Assembly (NCBI RefSeq): GCF_030403745.1
Contig: NZ_JAQMWP010000004.1
Location: 310,001 to 374,000, forward strand
DNA from: Streptomyces sp. S.PB5
GTDB lineage: Bacteria > Actinomycetota > Actinomycetes > Streptomycetales > Streptomycetaceae
Direction: 5' to 3'
Length of the DNA: 64,000 nucleotides
The first letter of the stretch is position 1; each line of letters begins with the position of its first letter. The notes below the pieces were generated by a model. That model had not been told where the DNA came from and did no database searches. It saw nothing but the letters and a program-made list of their open reading frames with translations. Below, piece by piece: positions 51,277-59,081 of this stretch. Both the position numbers and the translations under genes were made by a program.

Positions 51277-53859
51277 CTACACCCACGTCCGGGGGCGGTA
51301 ACGGTTGGCACGTTCCACCAGGTCGATCCTCTCCTCGCCGCCGCGGGCCAGCCGGGCCAGCGTGCGGTACGAGCGCTCCAGGCCGAAGCGGAGTCCCCGC
51401 TCGTCCAGTTCGCTGCCGAGCAGCACCCGGCGGGCGGCCGGGGCGGCGCCTTGGCCACCGGAGAGTACCCAGTCGAGCGCACAGCCGAGGACTTCCGTGG
51501 ACAACTGCTCGCGGCGCGCCGGATCCAGCCCGTACGCGTCCAGCGCCTCGACCTGTCCCGCGGCCGCGGTCAGGTCGTCAAGGAACGGTACGTCGCCGGC
51601 GGCCGCCGTGCGCCCGCGCAGCCGCGCCCGTACGGCGGCCACGCGCGCCGCCGTGTAGTGGATGGACGACTCCGGCACCGACTCCAGCGTCCCTACGGCG
51701 CCGCGGCGGTCCCCGCTCGCGAGCTGCACGCGGGCGAGCCCGAACGCCGCGCTGACATAGCTCGGGTCGGTCGACCACACGAGGCGGTAGTACTCGGCGG
51801 CGTTGTCGAGCTGCCCGAGCACCTCCGCGCACAGGCCCAGCGCCAGCTTCGGCGCGGGCTCGCCCGGGAAGGCGTCGTAGATGGCGTCGAAGGCGAGCGC
51901 GGCGGCCTCGTGGTCGGCGGTCACCAGCGCGGCGACGCCCTGGTACCACACCACCCGCCAGTCGTCCGGCCGCTCCTCCTCCAGCCGCCGCAACGCCTCC
52001 AGGGCGGTGAACGAGTCGCCGTTCTCCAGCCACGCCCGGATCTGCCTGAGCCGTGTCTCCACGGACTGCGCGGGCGCCGCGGCGAGGGCGCCGAGCAGCT
52101 CGGCGGCCGCGGTGGCCATGAGCCCGGCCAGGAACCCGGCGTTGGGATCGGAGGGGTCGACGCGGGGCACGGGAAGGGCCAGTGCCGCAGCCGGTGTCCC
52201 CACGGTTCTGACGAGCGACTCGGCGCTGCCGGGGGCCGGGACGGCTCCGCCGCCGGGAGGGGCGGCCGCGCCGTTGCCGTTGCCGGCGGACAGCCTCGGG
52301 AGCGGGACGGAGGCGGGGGAGCGGCGGCGCGTGGCGCCCACCCGGGCCCCCAGCCGGGAGACCTCCCCGTCCATCTTCGGGAACAACTCCGAGTCCGTCA
52401 CCCGCAGTTCGGGCCCGAACAGCGTCGACAGCGACGGCCGGGCACGTCCCGTCTGGAGGGACACGACCTCCCGCAGCACGCCCGTCAGCTGCTCGGCCAT
52501 CTCCTGCGCGGAGGCGAACCGCCGGGCCGGGTCCGGGTCCGTCGCGCGGACCAGCAGCCGGTAGAAGGACTCGTACTGGCGGAAGACCTCGATGTGGTCG
52601 GGGTCGGGGAGGGAGTCCACGAAGACGTTCGTGTAGCCCTGGAAGTCGAAGCTCAGGACGGCGAGCGTGCGGGCCACGGTGTAGAGGTCGGACGCCACCG
52701 AGGGGCCCACCTCCGCGACCTCGGGGGCCTGGTAGCCGACCGTGCCGTAGATGGCCGACTCGTCGTCGTCCATCCTGCGGACCGCGCCCATGTCGATGAG
52801 CTTGAGCTGGTCCTCGGTCTGGATGGCGTTGTCGACCTTGAAGTCGCAGTAGAGGAGATTGCGGCTGTGCAGGTGGCCGAGGGCCTCCAAGGCCTCGATG
52901 CCGTACGCGCAGGCCTGTTCCACCGGCAGCGGGTCGCGCTTGCCGTCCGGGGTGCGGCGGCCGTTGGCGATCTCCTTCAGCGACTTGCCGCCGACGTACT
53001 CCATGACGATGTAGCCGTCGAGGGAGCCGGTGCGCTGGTCGAGGTGCTCGACGAAGTTGTAGATCCGCACGATGTTGGCGTGCTCGATCTCGGCGAGGAA
53101 GCGCCGCTCGGAGATGGCGGCCGCCATCGCGTCCTGGTCGCCGGTGTCCAGCAGGCCCTTGAGGACCACCCAGCGGTCGGAGACCGCGCGGTCCACCGCG
53201 AGGTAGACCCAGCCGAGGCCGCCGTGCGCGAGACAGCCCACGACCTCGTACTGGCCGTGCACGATGTCACCGGAGCCCAGCTTCGGGATGAACGAGTAGG
53301 GGTTCCCGCACTTCGTGCAGAAGCCCTCCGTGCGGCCCGGGCGGTCACCGCGGGCGCGGCCCACCGGCGCCCCGCAGTCCGAGCGGGAGCAGAACCGCTT
53401 GCGCTCGGGGACCTCGGGGTTCTCCAGGACCATCTCGCGCGGATCGGGCCGCGGTACGTCCGGGACCTGGACCAGGCCCACGCCGAGCCGGCCGCGGGCG
53501 CTGGTGTTGGTGCTGGAGCCCGAGCTGCGCACCGACACCGAGCGGCTGGTCGAACGGCCCGACAGGGAGCGCGAGAGACGTCCCGACACCGAACGCCGGG
53601 ACTTCGACGACTGCGACGACGTACGGGAGCTGCTGCGGCCGCTGCGGCTGCTGGAGCGGGAACTGCCGCTGCCGGAGCCCTTGTTGCTGCCGGTGATGCC
53701 GGTAGGCGGGGAACCCACCATGCCTCCCCCAGAGGGGGTACCCCCAGCCGACACCACCGGTGCGAGCCCGCAGGTGTCGCAGTACAGCTCGCCGCCGCCC
53801 ACGTCCTCGTACGTACCGCCGCAGCCGGGCCGCTGGCAGGTCTGCTGTGCCTCACTCAT
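51277..53859 (-). CDS. pknG: PknG-like serine/threonine protein kinase
   Basis: 860 aa, ATG 53859 overlapping the preceding stop. Order: zinc ribbon (CQRPGCGGTY...YCDTCG), a ~65-residue Ser/Arg-rich stretch (SSRSGRSSSRTSSQSSKSRR and onward), rubredoxin-like Cys pairs (FCSRSDCGAPVG, FCTKCGNPYSF), kinase domain, then TPR-like helices. Kinase motifs: GGLGWVYLAVD, VVLKG (Lys), RRFLAEIEHANIVRI (Glu), YCDFKVDN (catalytic Asp, HRD changed to YCD) and LIDMGAV (DFG changed to DMG). The YxD and DLG-like changes are those of Mycobacterium PknG, so it should be active. A dispersed palindrome encodes SAGGTPSGGG near residue 40. Confidence 0.93.
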   Translation of the reverse strand: MSEAQQTCQRPGCGGTYEDVGGGELYCDTCGLAPVVSAGGTPSGGGMVGSPPTGITGSNKGSGSGSSRSSSRSGRSSSRTSSQSSKSRRSVSGRLSRSLSGRSTSRSVSVRSSGSSTNTSARGRLGVGLVQVPDVPRPDPREMVLENPEVPERKRFCSRSDCGAPVGRARGDRPGRTEGFCTKCGNPYSFIPKLGSGDIVHGQYEVVGCLAHGGLGWVYLAVDRAVSDRWVVLKGLLDTGDQDAMAAAISERRFLAEIEHANIVRIYNFVEHLDQRTGSLDGYIVMEYVGGKSLKEIANGRRTPDGKRDPLPVEQACAYGIEALEALGHLHSRNLLYCDFKVDNAIQTEDQLKLIDMGAVRRMDDDESAIYGTVGYQAPEVAEVGPSVASDLYTVARTLAVLSFDFQGYTNVFVDSLPDPDHIEVFRQYESFYRLLVRATDPDPARRFASAQEMAEQLTGVLREVVSLQTGRARPSLSTLFGPELRVTDSELFPKMDGEVSRLGARVGATRRRSPASVPLPRLSAGNGNGAAAPPGGGAVPAPGSAESLVRTVGTPAAALALPVPRVDPSDPNAGFLAGLMATAAAELLGALAAAPAQSVETRLRQIRAWLENGDSFTALEALRRLEEERPDDWRVVWYQGVAALVTADHEAAALAFDAIYDAFPGEPAPKLALGLCAEVLGQLDNAAEYYRLVWSTDPSYVSAAFGLARVQLASGDRRGAVGTLESVPESSIHYTAARVAAVRARLRGRTAAAGDVPFLDDLTAAAGQVEALDAYGLDPARREQLSTEVLGCALDWVLSGGQGAAPAARRVLLGSELDERGLRFGLERSYRTLARLARGGEERIDLVERANRYRPRTWV
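53721..53747. repeat. Palindromic dispersed element inside the kinase gene
   Basis: TGCCTCCCCCAGAGGGGGTA then CCCCCAG; one base differs from the intergenic copy at 46255-46281. It encodes an in-frame Gly/Thr/Pro/Ser linker. Confidence 0.85.
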
Positions 53860-55190
53860 GACTGGGCCTCCCCCCTACGGTCTTCGGGCCCGCTCTGTTC
53901 CGGCACGCGCGGGGTGCCGAGCAGGTCGGCGGCCGCCCGCTGGTAGCGCAGGACGGCCTCTGAGGCGACGCGCAGATCGCAGGGCGCGCTCCACAGCATG
54001 CGGCGCGCCGCGTCGTACCGCTCGATCAGGAACGGGTCCTCGGCGAGGCCGTGCCGGGCGACCTTCGCCTTGTACGCGTCCAGGCGGCCGCGCAGCTCCG
54101 CGCGGACCGCCAGTGGCTGGGTGACCGCGGTCAACGACTCGCGGGCGCGCAGCAGTTCGTCCTCCGCCTTCTGCTCCAGGGACTCCAGGAGCGGCGAGAG
54201 GCGGTGCCACTGGGCATGTCTGCGGTACTCGGCGGCCGTCGCCAGCTGCTCCTGCAGCACGGTCGGCGGGCCGCTGACCACCGGCACCTCCGTGGCGGCG
54301 ATCTTCGCCAGCACCTCGCCGCGCGCGGTGCGGGCCTCGGCGAGCGTACGGTCCGCGCGGGAGAGCACGTCACGGAGTCTGATCAGGCGCTGCTCGGCGT
54401 CCTGACGGACCGTCAGTACGGCGTCGATCTCCCGGCGCACGTCCTCCAGGGCGCGCGCCTCACGGTCGTACACCGTGGTGTCCGGGCGGCCGCCGCCGGG
54501 GGCCGAACTGCCCTGTGCGGGCAGCCAGTACGCCAGGGGGTCCGAGATGACCCGTTCGCGCAGCTGCGTCAGGGTGCGGGTGATGCGTTCCAGGTCGTCG
54601 CCGGCCGGGTGCTCGCCCGGGCGGACGCCCACCGAGTGGGCGAGCTTGCGGGTGCGCTGGAGCTCGGCGGCCAGTAAATCGATCCTCGCGGGCAGGGCCG
54701 ACCAGACCGCGTCCGCGGCCACGACCATGTCGAGACTCGTCGCGTACAGCTCGTTCATGCGGTCCACGAGGGTGGAGAGGCTGAACTGCTCGCTGAGCTT
54801 GCCCGAATTGCCGTGCAGGGTCGGGGCGTTGGCCGTCGCCGTGGTGCTGCCGGCCACCGTGACCGACTCGCCGCGCAGCAGCTCCGTCAGCTCCGCGAGG
54901 TCGCCCTGGCTGGACCAGCGGCGGCGGGACCTGATCTCGCGGGCGGTGCGCAACGCGTCCGTGTACGCGTCGAAGTACGCCCACAGCAGCGTGATCGACG
55001 CCTCCGTGGTCGTCCAGCGCTCCTTGGTGACGCCCGTGAGCGCGGCGCCCTCGAGCAGTCTGCGGCCCGAGTGGTCCTGCAGGGCGAGGAGCGAGGTCTC
55101 GATCGCCTCGTACTCCGCGCCGAGCCGCGCCAGCGCACGGTCCACCTCGTCCCGGTCCATCACCGGCCCGGGGGGTCCCGTGACGCCCAT
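53856..55190 (-). CDS. Coiled-coil-rich protein of the PknG/GlnX locus, unknown function
   Basis: 444 aa from ATG 55190 (GAGGTG upstream). No signal peptide. Long helical heptad regions, for example RDEVDRALARLGAEYEAIET, REIDAVLTVRQDAEQRLIRL and LEQKAEDELLRARESLTAV. A Gly/Ser-rich loop near 210-225 divides the two halves. Overlaps the kinase start. No known domain. The position between the GlnH-like sensor and the kinase suggests an adaptor that passes the membrane signal to the kinase; this is inference. Confidence 0.82.
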   Translation of the reverse strand: MGVTGPPGPVMDRDEVDRALARLGAEYEAIETSLLALQDHSGRRLLEGAALTGVTKERWTTTEASITLLWAYFDAYTDALRTAREIRSRRRWSSQGDLAELTELLRGESVTVAGSTTATANAPTLHGNSGKLSEQFSLSTLVDRMNELYATSLDMVVAADAVWSALPARIDLLAAELQRTRKLAHSVGVRPGEHPAGDDLERITRTLTQLRERVISDPLAYWLPAQGSSAPGGGRPDTTVYDREARALEDVRREIDAVLTVRQDAEQRLIRLRDVLSRADRTLAEARTARGEVLAKIAATEVPVVSGPPTVLQEQLATAAEYRRHAQWHRLSPLLESLEQKAEDELLRARESLTAVTQPLAVRAELRGRLDAYKAKVARHGLAEDPFLIERYDAARRMLWSAPCDLRVASEAVLRYQRAAADLLGTPRVPEQSGPEDRRGEAQS

Positions 55191-55207
55191 CGATCACCTC
55201 TCGCTGC

Positions 55208-55250
55208 TGGGTTGTCGGGGTTGGGGTTGGGGGTTGTGGGTTGTGGGTTC
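55208..55250 (+). repeat. G-run tract with telomere-like GGGGTT units
   Basis: Six runs of three to five G separated by TT, TTGT or TTGTC (GGGTTGTCGGGGTTGGGGTT and onward). It meets the usual pattern for an intramolecular G-quadruplex on the plus strand. It lies in the 80-nt gap between the glnH-like gene and the next gene. Confidence 0.8.
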
Positions 55251-55270
55251 GCTTCGGGTCGCGTGGTGCG

Positions 55271-56356
55271 TCAGCTCTTGCGCAAGTACTCCGGGGCCGA
55301 CGGTTCCGACTTCGCCGAGTCCGGTCCCAGTGTCGCCGAAAGCCACTTGTCGTACGACGCCTGCCAGCCGTTCGCGGTGTCCTTGCGGTAGTCCGCCAGG
55401 ATCTGATTGACCCGGCGTACCAGATCGTCCGCCTCCAGGTTCATCGCCACGCCGTAGTACTCGGTGGTGAACGGCTCGCCCTTGAGCTCGACCGTCGGGT
55501 CCTGTGCGGCCTGGCTCGCGGCGAGGGCGCCGTCGGTGACCACGGCGTCCGCCTCGCCGAGCTGGAGCCTCACCAGGCAGTCGAGTTGGTTGGGGACGGT
55601 GCGGGAGATGTCGGTGGTGGCCGGGAGCGCCTTGCTCTCCTTGTCCTCCTCCAGCTTGCTGAACGCCGTCGAGCCCTCCGCCGTGCAGATCCTCTTCCCG
55701 GCGAGCTCGGGCCTGTCCTTCGTCGCGTACCCCGCGATCGCCGAGGAGACCGGGGCGAGGAGCTGCTGGCCGGTCTTGAAGTACGGGGCGGAGAAGGCCA
55801 CGTCCGGCAGACGGGAGCAGTTGATGGTCATCGTGCGCACCACCATGTCCACCCGGCCCTCCTGGATCGCCGGGATGCGCTGGTTGGTGGGGATCGCCTT
55901 GTACTGGACCGCTTCCGGGTCACCGAGGATCTCCTGGGCGATCCGGCGCACCAAGTCGATGTCGAAGCCTTCGAGTTGGCCCTTGCGCTCGGCGTTGGGG
56001 TTGCGGTAGCCCCAGCGGTAGCTGTTCTGGTCGATGCCGACGACCAGCTTGCGCTTGTCCTTCGGGCGGGCCTTGATCGCCGCGATCGTCGCTCCGTCCG
56101 CGGGGGACGGCGACAGCGTGTACTTCTCCGGGGCCTTGCCGATCTGCGGGTCCCGCTTGCAGGGGTCGTCCTCGGCGCGGGCCTGGCTGCCGTGGGCCAC
56201 GCCCTGGCCGCCGGTGGCCGTGCCGCCGTCGGACGACTGGGTCAGCGGCAGCAGCAGCGCGAACGCCAGTGCCAGGGCGCAGACGACCGCCATCGCGGCC
56301 ACCCCGCCCCAGCCCTTCAGACCGGCTCGCAGCACCCGCACACGTCGTGCGTTCAT
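55271..56356 (-). CDS. glnH: GlnH-like amino-acid-binding protein
   Basis: 361 aa from ATG 56356 (AGGGGG, 7-nt spacer); GTG 56374 and ATG 56362 are alternatives. Extracytoplasmic binding protein (SBP_bac_3 family): KLVVGIDQNSYRWGYRNPNA, GQLEGFDIDLVRRIAQEILG, RMTINCSRLPDVAFSAPYFK-type core and a C-terminal lobe ending YDKWLSATLG. In mycobacteria GlnH senses Asp/Glu and works with GlnX to control PknG, rather than importing. No lipobox is visible; a long N-terminal hydrophobic stretch (AMAVVCALALAFALLLPL) probably anchors it. No permease gene is nearby, which supports a sensing role. Confidence 0.9.
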   Translation of the reverse strand: MNARRVRVLRAGLKGWGGVAAMAVVCALALAFALLLPLTQSSDGGTATGGQGVAHGSQARAEDDPCKRDPQIGKAPEKYTLSPSPADGATIAAIKARPKDKRKLVVGIDQNSYRWGYRNPNAERKGQLEGFDIDLVRRIAQEILGDPEAVQYKAIPTNQRIPAIQEGRVDMVVRTMTINCSRLPDVAFSAPYFKTGQQLLAPVSSAIAGYATKDRPELAGKRICTAEGSTAFSKLEEDKESKALPATTDISRTVPNQLDCLVRLQLGEADAVVTDGALAASQAAQDPTVELKGEPFTTEYYGVAMNLEADDLVRRVNQILADYRKDTANGWQASYDKWLSATLGPDSAKSEPSAPEYLRKS

Positions 56357-56370
56357 CGTCATGCCCCCTC

Positions 56371-57840
56371 TCACCTGTACTCCGACAGCCTGCGGCCGAT
56401 GCCGAGGACCGCGCCCGCCGCGCCCAGGACGGCGAGCACCGCGGCGCCCACCGACAGACCCGTCATCGCGCCCAGTCCGTCACCCGCGGCCCGCTTGAAC
56501 TCGGCCTCCTCGTGCGTGAGCGCCCTGGCGAGGTTGGCGTCGACGCTGTCGAAGCACTCGCCGGTGGCGCCCTCGGGGCCGATGACCTTGTCCAGCGCCT
56601 GCTCGTAGTCGCCGTTCTCGTCCTGGGCGCGGGCGTCCAGGTGGCGCTTCTGCCACTCCGTCATGTTGCCCTCGGCCGCGGTGACCGGCTTCTTGCCGGA
56701 GGTGTCGTCGGCGAGCTTCGCGGCTTCGGCCAGGCCCTTGCCGAGGGTCTTCATGTCGGTCTGGAAGCTGTTGTCGTACTTGTCCTTGCTCTCCTCCTCG
56801 CCCTTGGCGTTCTTCACCGTCACGGTCTCGGCGCCGCGGGCGACCAGGGTGAGGTTCTCGTTGCCCCGGGCCTTGAGGGAGGCGATGCGGGCGTCGTGCA
56901 GGACGTTCAGGGAGCGGACTCCGTGGTCGTAGGAGTCGTTCAGGCCCGCTCGGGCGACGCTGTGGCCGACGACGAGCCAGAGGAGGACGACGGTGGTGGT
57001 GGCCGTCGCCGCCACCAGGCCGTGGTTCAGGACCCGGTTCGTACGCCGGTAGTTGCGGTGCTGGGCCCAGGCGAGGCCGGCCAGGGCGACCACGCCCAGG
57101 CCTATCGCCGCCCAGGGGTAGGGCGTCGCGTCGTCGTAGTCGGCGCGCAGCCGCTGGTTCTCCTTCTTGTACAGGTCCTCCGCCGCGGGGAGCATGTCCT
57201 GCTGCATCTTCTCGTTCGCGTAGCGCAGGTAGGCGCCGCCGACGGGGAAGCCCTGGCGGTTGTACGTGCGGGCGCGCTCGATCAGGCCCTTGTACTCGGG
57301 CAGCAGGCGGTTGAGCTTGGTGACCGTGGCCGCCGCCGGGGAGTCGGGGTCCGAGTTCGCCGCGGCCTTGACCAGGCCCGCGGCCGCCTTGTCGATGTCC
57401 TCCTCGTAGCGCCTGCGGGAGTCCGCCGTCTCCTGGCCGCCCGCCAGGAAGCCGCTGGAGGCGGCGGTGTTGGCGTCGGCGAGGCTGCGGTAGATGTCGG
57501 CGGCGGCGCTGCTGAGGGGCTGGCTCTTGTGCAGGACGTCGTCGGCGGCGGCCTCGCGGTCCGCCATCTGCCAGGCGGTCACCGCGCCGAACGCGACGAC
57601 CAGGGCGGCGAGCAGGGCGCCGATGATGCGCAGGCGGCCGGGTTCCGTGGTGGCCGCGGTGCGGAGGCGGTCGACGCCCTCGGCGAAGGCCGTGCGGCGG
57701 GGCTCCTCCGGTGGCGCTGTGGGGGTGGCGGAGCCGGTGGACACAGGTGTGTCGGGGTGTGCCTGCGGTGGTATCGCGGGCATGGTGGGCATGCCCGGTA
57801 CCGGTGGTGGTGCCGCGCTGCTTTTCGGCGGGTGTGTCAC
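56371..57840 (-). CDS. glnX: GlnX-like membrane sensor
   Basis: 489 aa, GTG 57840 with GGGGGAGG 6 nt upstream. A Pro-rich cytoplasmic N-terminus is followed by TM1 (IIGALLAALVVAFGAVTAWQ), an extracytoplasmic helical domain, TM2 (AAIGLGVVALAGLAWAQ), TM3 (LVAATATTTVVLLWLVVGHS), a second helical domain and TM4 (GLSVGAAVLAVLGAAGAVLG). Two periplasmic helical sensor domains on four membrane segments is the layout of mycobacterial GlnX, which relays GlnH ligand state to PknG. First gene of the seven-gene operon. Confidence 0.87.
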   Translation of the reverse strand: MTHPPKSSAAPPPVPGMPTMPAIPPQAHPDTPVSTGSATPTAPPEEPRRTAFAEGVDRLRTAATTEPGRLRIIGALLAALVVAFGAVTAWQMADREAAADDVLHKSQPLSSAAADIYRSLADANTAASSGFLAGGQETADSRRRYEEDIDKAAAGLVKAAANSDPDSPAAATVTKLNRLLPEYKGLIERARTYNRQGFPVGGAYLRYANEKMQQDMLPAAEDLYKKENQRLRADYDDATPYPWAAIGLGVVALAGLAWAQHRNYRRTNRVLNHGLVAATATTTVVLLWLVVGHSVARAGLNDSYDHGVRSLNVLHDARIASLKARGNENLTLVARGAETVTVKNAKGEEESKDKYDNSFQTDMKTLGKGLAEAAKLADDTSGKKPVTAAEGNMTEWQKRHLDARAQDENGDYEQALDKVIGPEGATGECFDSVDANLARALTHEEAEFKRAAGDGLGAMTGLSVGAAVLAVLGAAGAVLGIGRRLSEYR

Positions 57841-58115
57841 TGTTGACCTCCCCCATGGTCATCCGTCGCCGCAAGTATCGCCGCCGGGACTGACATCCGC
57901 ACCGGCCTTCACTGGATCTTGATCGGATTGCAGCGCGGTGCGCGGTTTTCCGGCACGGCTCGGCGCCCCGCACCACCCCCTGCCCATTCACACGCGGGAG
58001 GAATCTGTTCGGTTCCAGGTTCGGGTTTCGGGGATGAGGGATGACGGATGAGGGACGGGGGATGCCCTCGGCCGATGCCCTCTGTCGATGTCCTCGGTCG
58101 ATGTCCTCGGTCGTC
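57841..58115 (-). promoter_or_regulatory. Leader region of the signalling operon
   Basis: 275 nt between the csnK stop and the glnX start, both on the minus strand. The glnX-proximal part (57880-58020) is the likely promoter region. The rest is taken up by the tandem repeats at 58061-58112. No specific operator recognised. Confidence 0.4.
58061..58112. repeat. Four 13-bp tandem repeats behind csnK
   Basis: GATGCCCTCGGCC, GATGCCCTCTGTC, GATGTCCTCGGTC, GATGTCCTCGGTC, head to tail, ending 3 bp before the csnK stop codon. Degenerate GATGAGGGA units precede it. Confidence 0.92.
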
Positions 58116-59081
58116 TCAGGGTTCGTAGTGCGCCCGCGCCGTCGCCTGTGCCTCCGCCGTGGCGCCCAGGTGGTCCAGGCCGAGCAGCGCCGCCCCCAGG
58201 ACCGGGCTCGCCGTGACCACCTGTGGTACGGCCTTGGGGGCGCGGGCCGCCAGCAGGCCCCGTATGCCGTCGTCCAGTTGGGGGTGGCGGGCGGCTAGGA
58301 CACCTCCGCCCAGGAGGACCGGCGTCTCCTCCGCCAGCAGGTCCAGCCGTGTCAGCGCCACCGCGGCCATGGTCACCACCTCGTCCGCCAGCCGGTCCAC
58401 CAGGGAACGGGCCACGAGGTCGCCGTCCGCCGACGTGGCGAAGAGGACCGGCGTCAGTTCGTGGCGGCGGACGGGAGGTATGCGGTTCAGATGGAGGGCC
58501 TCTATGAGGGCGAGCATGGTGGCGTGGCCGAAGTGGGCCGGGAGGGTCCGGGCGAGGGCCGTCGGCTCTCCTCGGCCGTCCTCCGCCCGCGCCGCGTGCC
58601 ACAGAGCCTCCTCGGCCAGGCCCCAGCCCCCTCCCCAGTCGCCGGAGATACGGCCCAGCGCCGGGAAGCGGGCGGTGCGGCCGTCGGGACGCATGCCCAC
58701 GCAGTTGATGCCGGCGCCGCAGACCACGGCCACGCCCCGGGGTTCGGTGACGCCGGCGCGGAGGATGGCGAAGGTGTCGTTGCGGACCTCGACCGTCGCG
58801 CCCCACCCGCGTGCGTGCAGCGCCGCCGCCAACTGCTCCTCCTCGACGGGGAAGTCGGCGTTGGCCAGGCATGCCGACACATGCTCCACCGAGGTCGCCC
58901 CGGCCGCCGCGAAGGCCTCGGCCACCGCCTCGGCGAGCGCGTCCACCGCTGCCTCCACGCCCACCGCGGGCGGTCTGAAGCCGCCGCCGCGGGCGGTGGA
59001 GAGAACGGTTCCGTCGGCCGCCACGACCGCCACGTCGGTCTTGCTGTTGCCCGCGTCCACGGCCAGGACACCTGCGGTCAT
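58116..59081 (-). CDS. csnK: Amino-sugar kinase (BadF/BadG/BcrA/BcrD-type ATPase fold), CsnK
   Basis: 321 aa, ATG 59081 overlapping the csnH stop. ASKHA-fold kinase: phosphate 1 loop LAVDAGNSKTDVAVVAADGT, ATP/sugar segment GVAVVCGAGINCVG, DWGGGWGLAEEALWHAARA and adenosine loop VLLGGGVLAA. Similar to N-acetylglucosamine kinases. As last gene of the csn operon it would phosphorylate imported glucosamine (or N-acetylglucosamine) units, feeding them into central amino-sugar metabolism. Assignment to csnK rests on operon order. Confidence 0.88.
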   Translation of the reverse strand: MTAGVLAVDAGNSKTDVAVVAADGTVLSTARGGGFRPPAVGVEAAVDALAEAVAEAFAAAGATSVEHVSACLANADFPVEEEQLAAALHARGWGATVEVRNDTFAILRAGVTEPRGVAVVCGAGINCVGMRPDGRTARFPALGRISGDWGGGWGLAEEALWHAARAEDGRGEPTALARTLPAHFGHATMLALIEALHLNRIPPVRRHELTPVLFATSADGDLVARSLVDRLADEVVTMAAVALTRLDLLAEETPVLLGGGVLAARHPQLDDGIRGLLAARAPKAVPQVVTASPVLGAALLGLDHLGATAEAQATARAHYEP

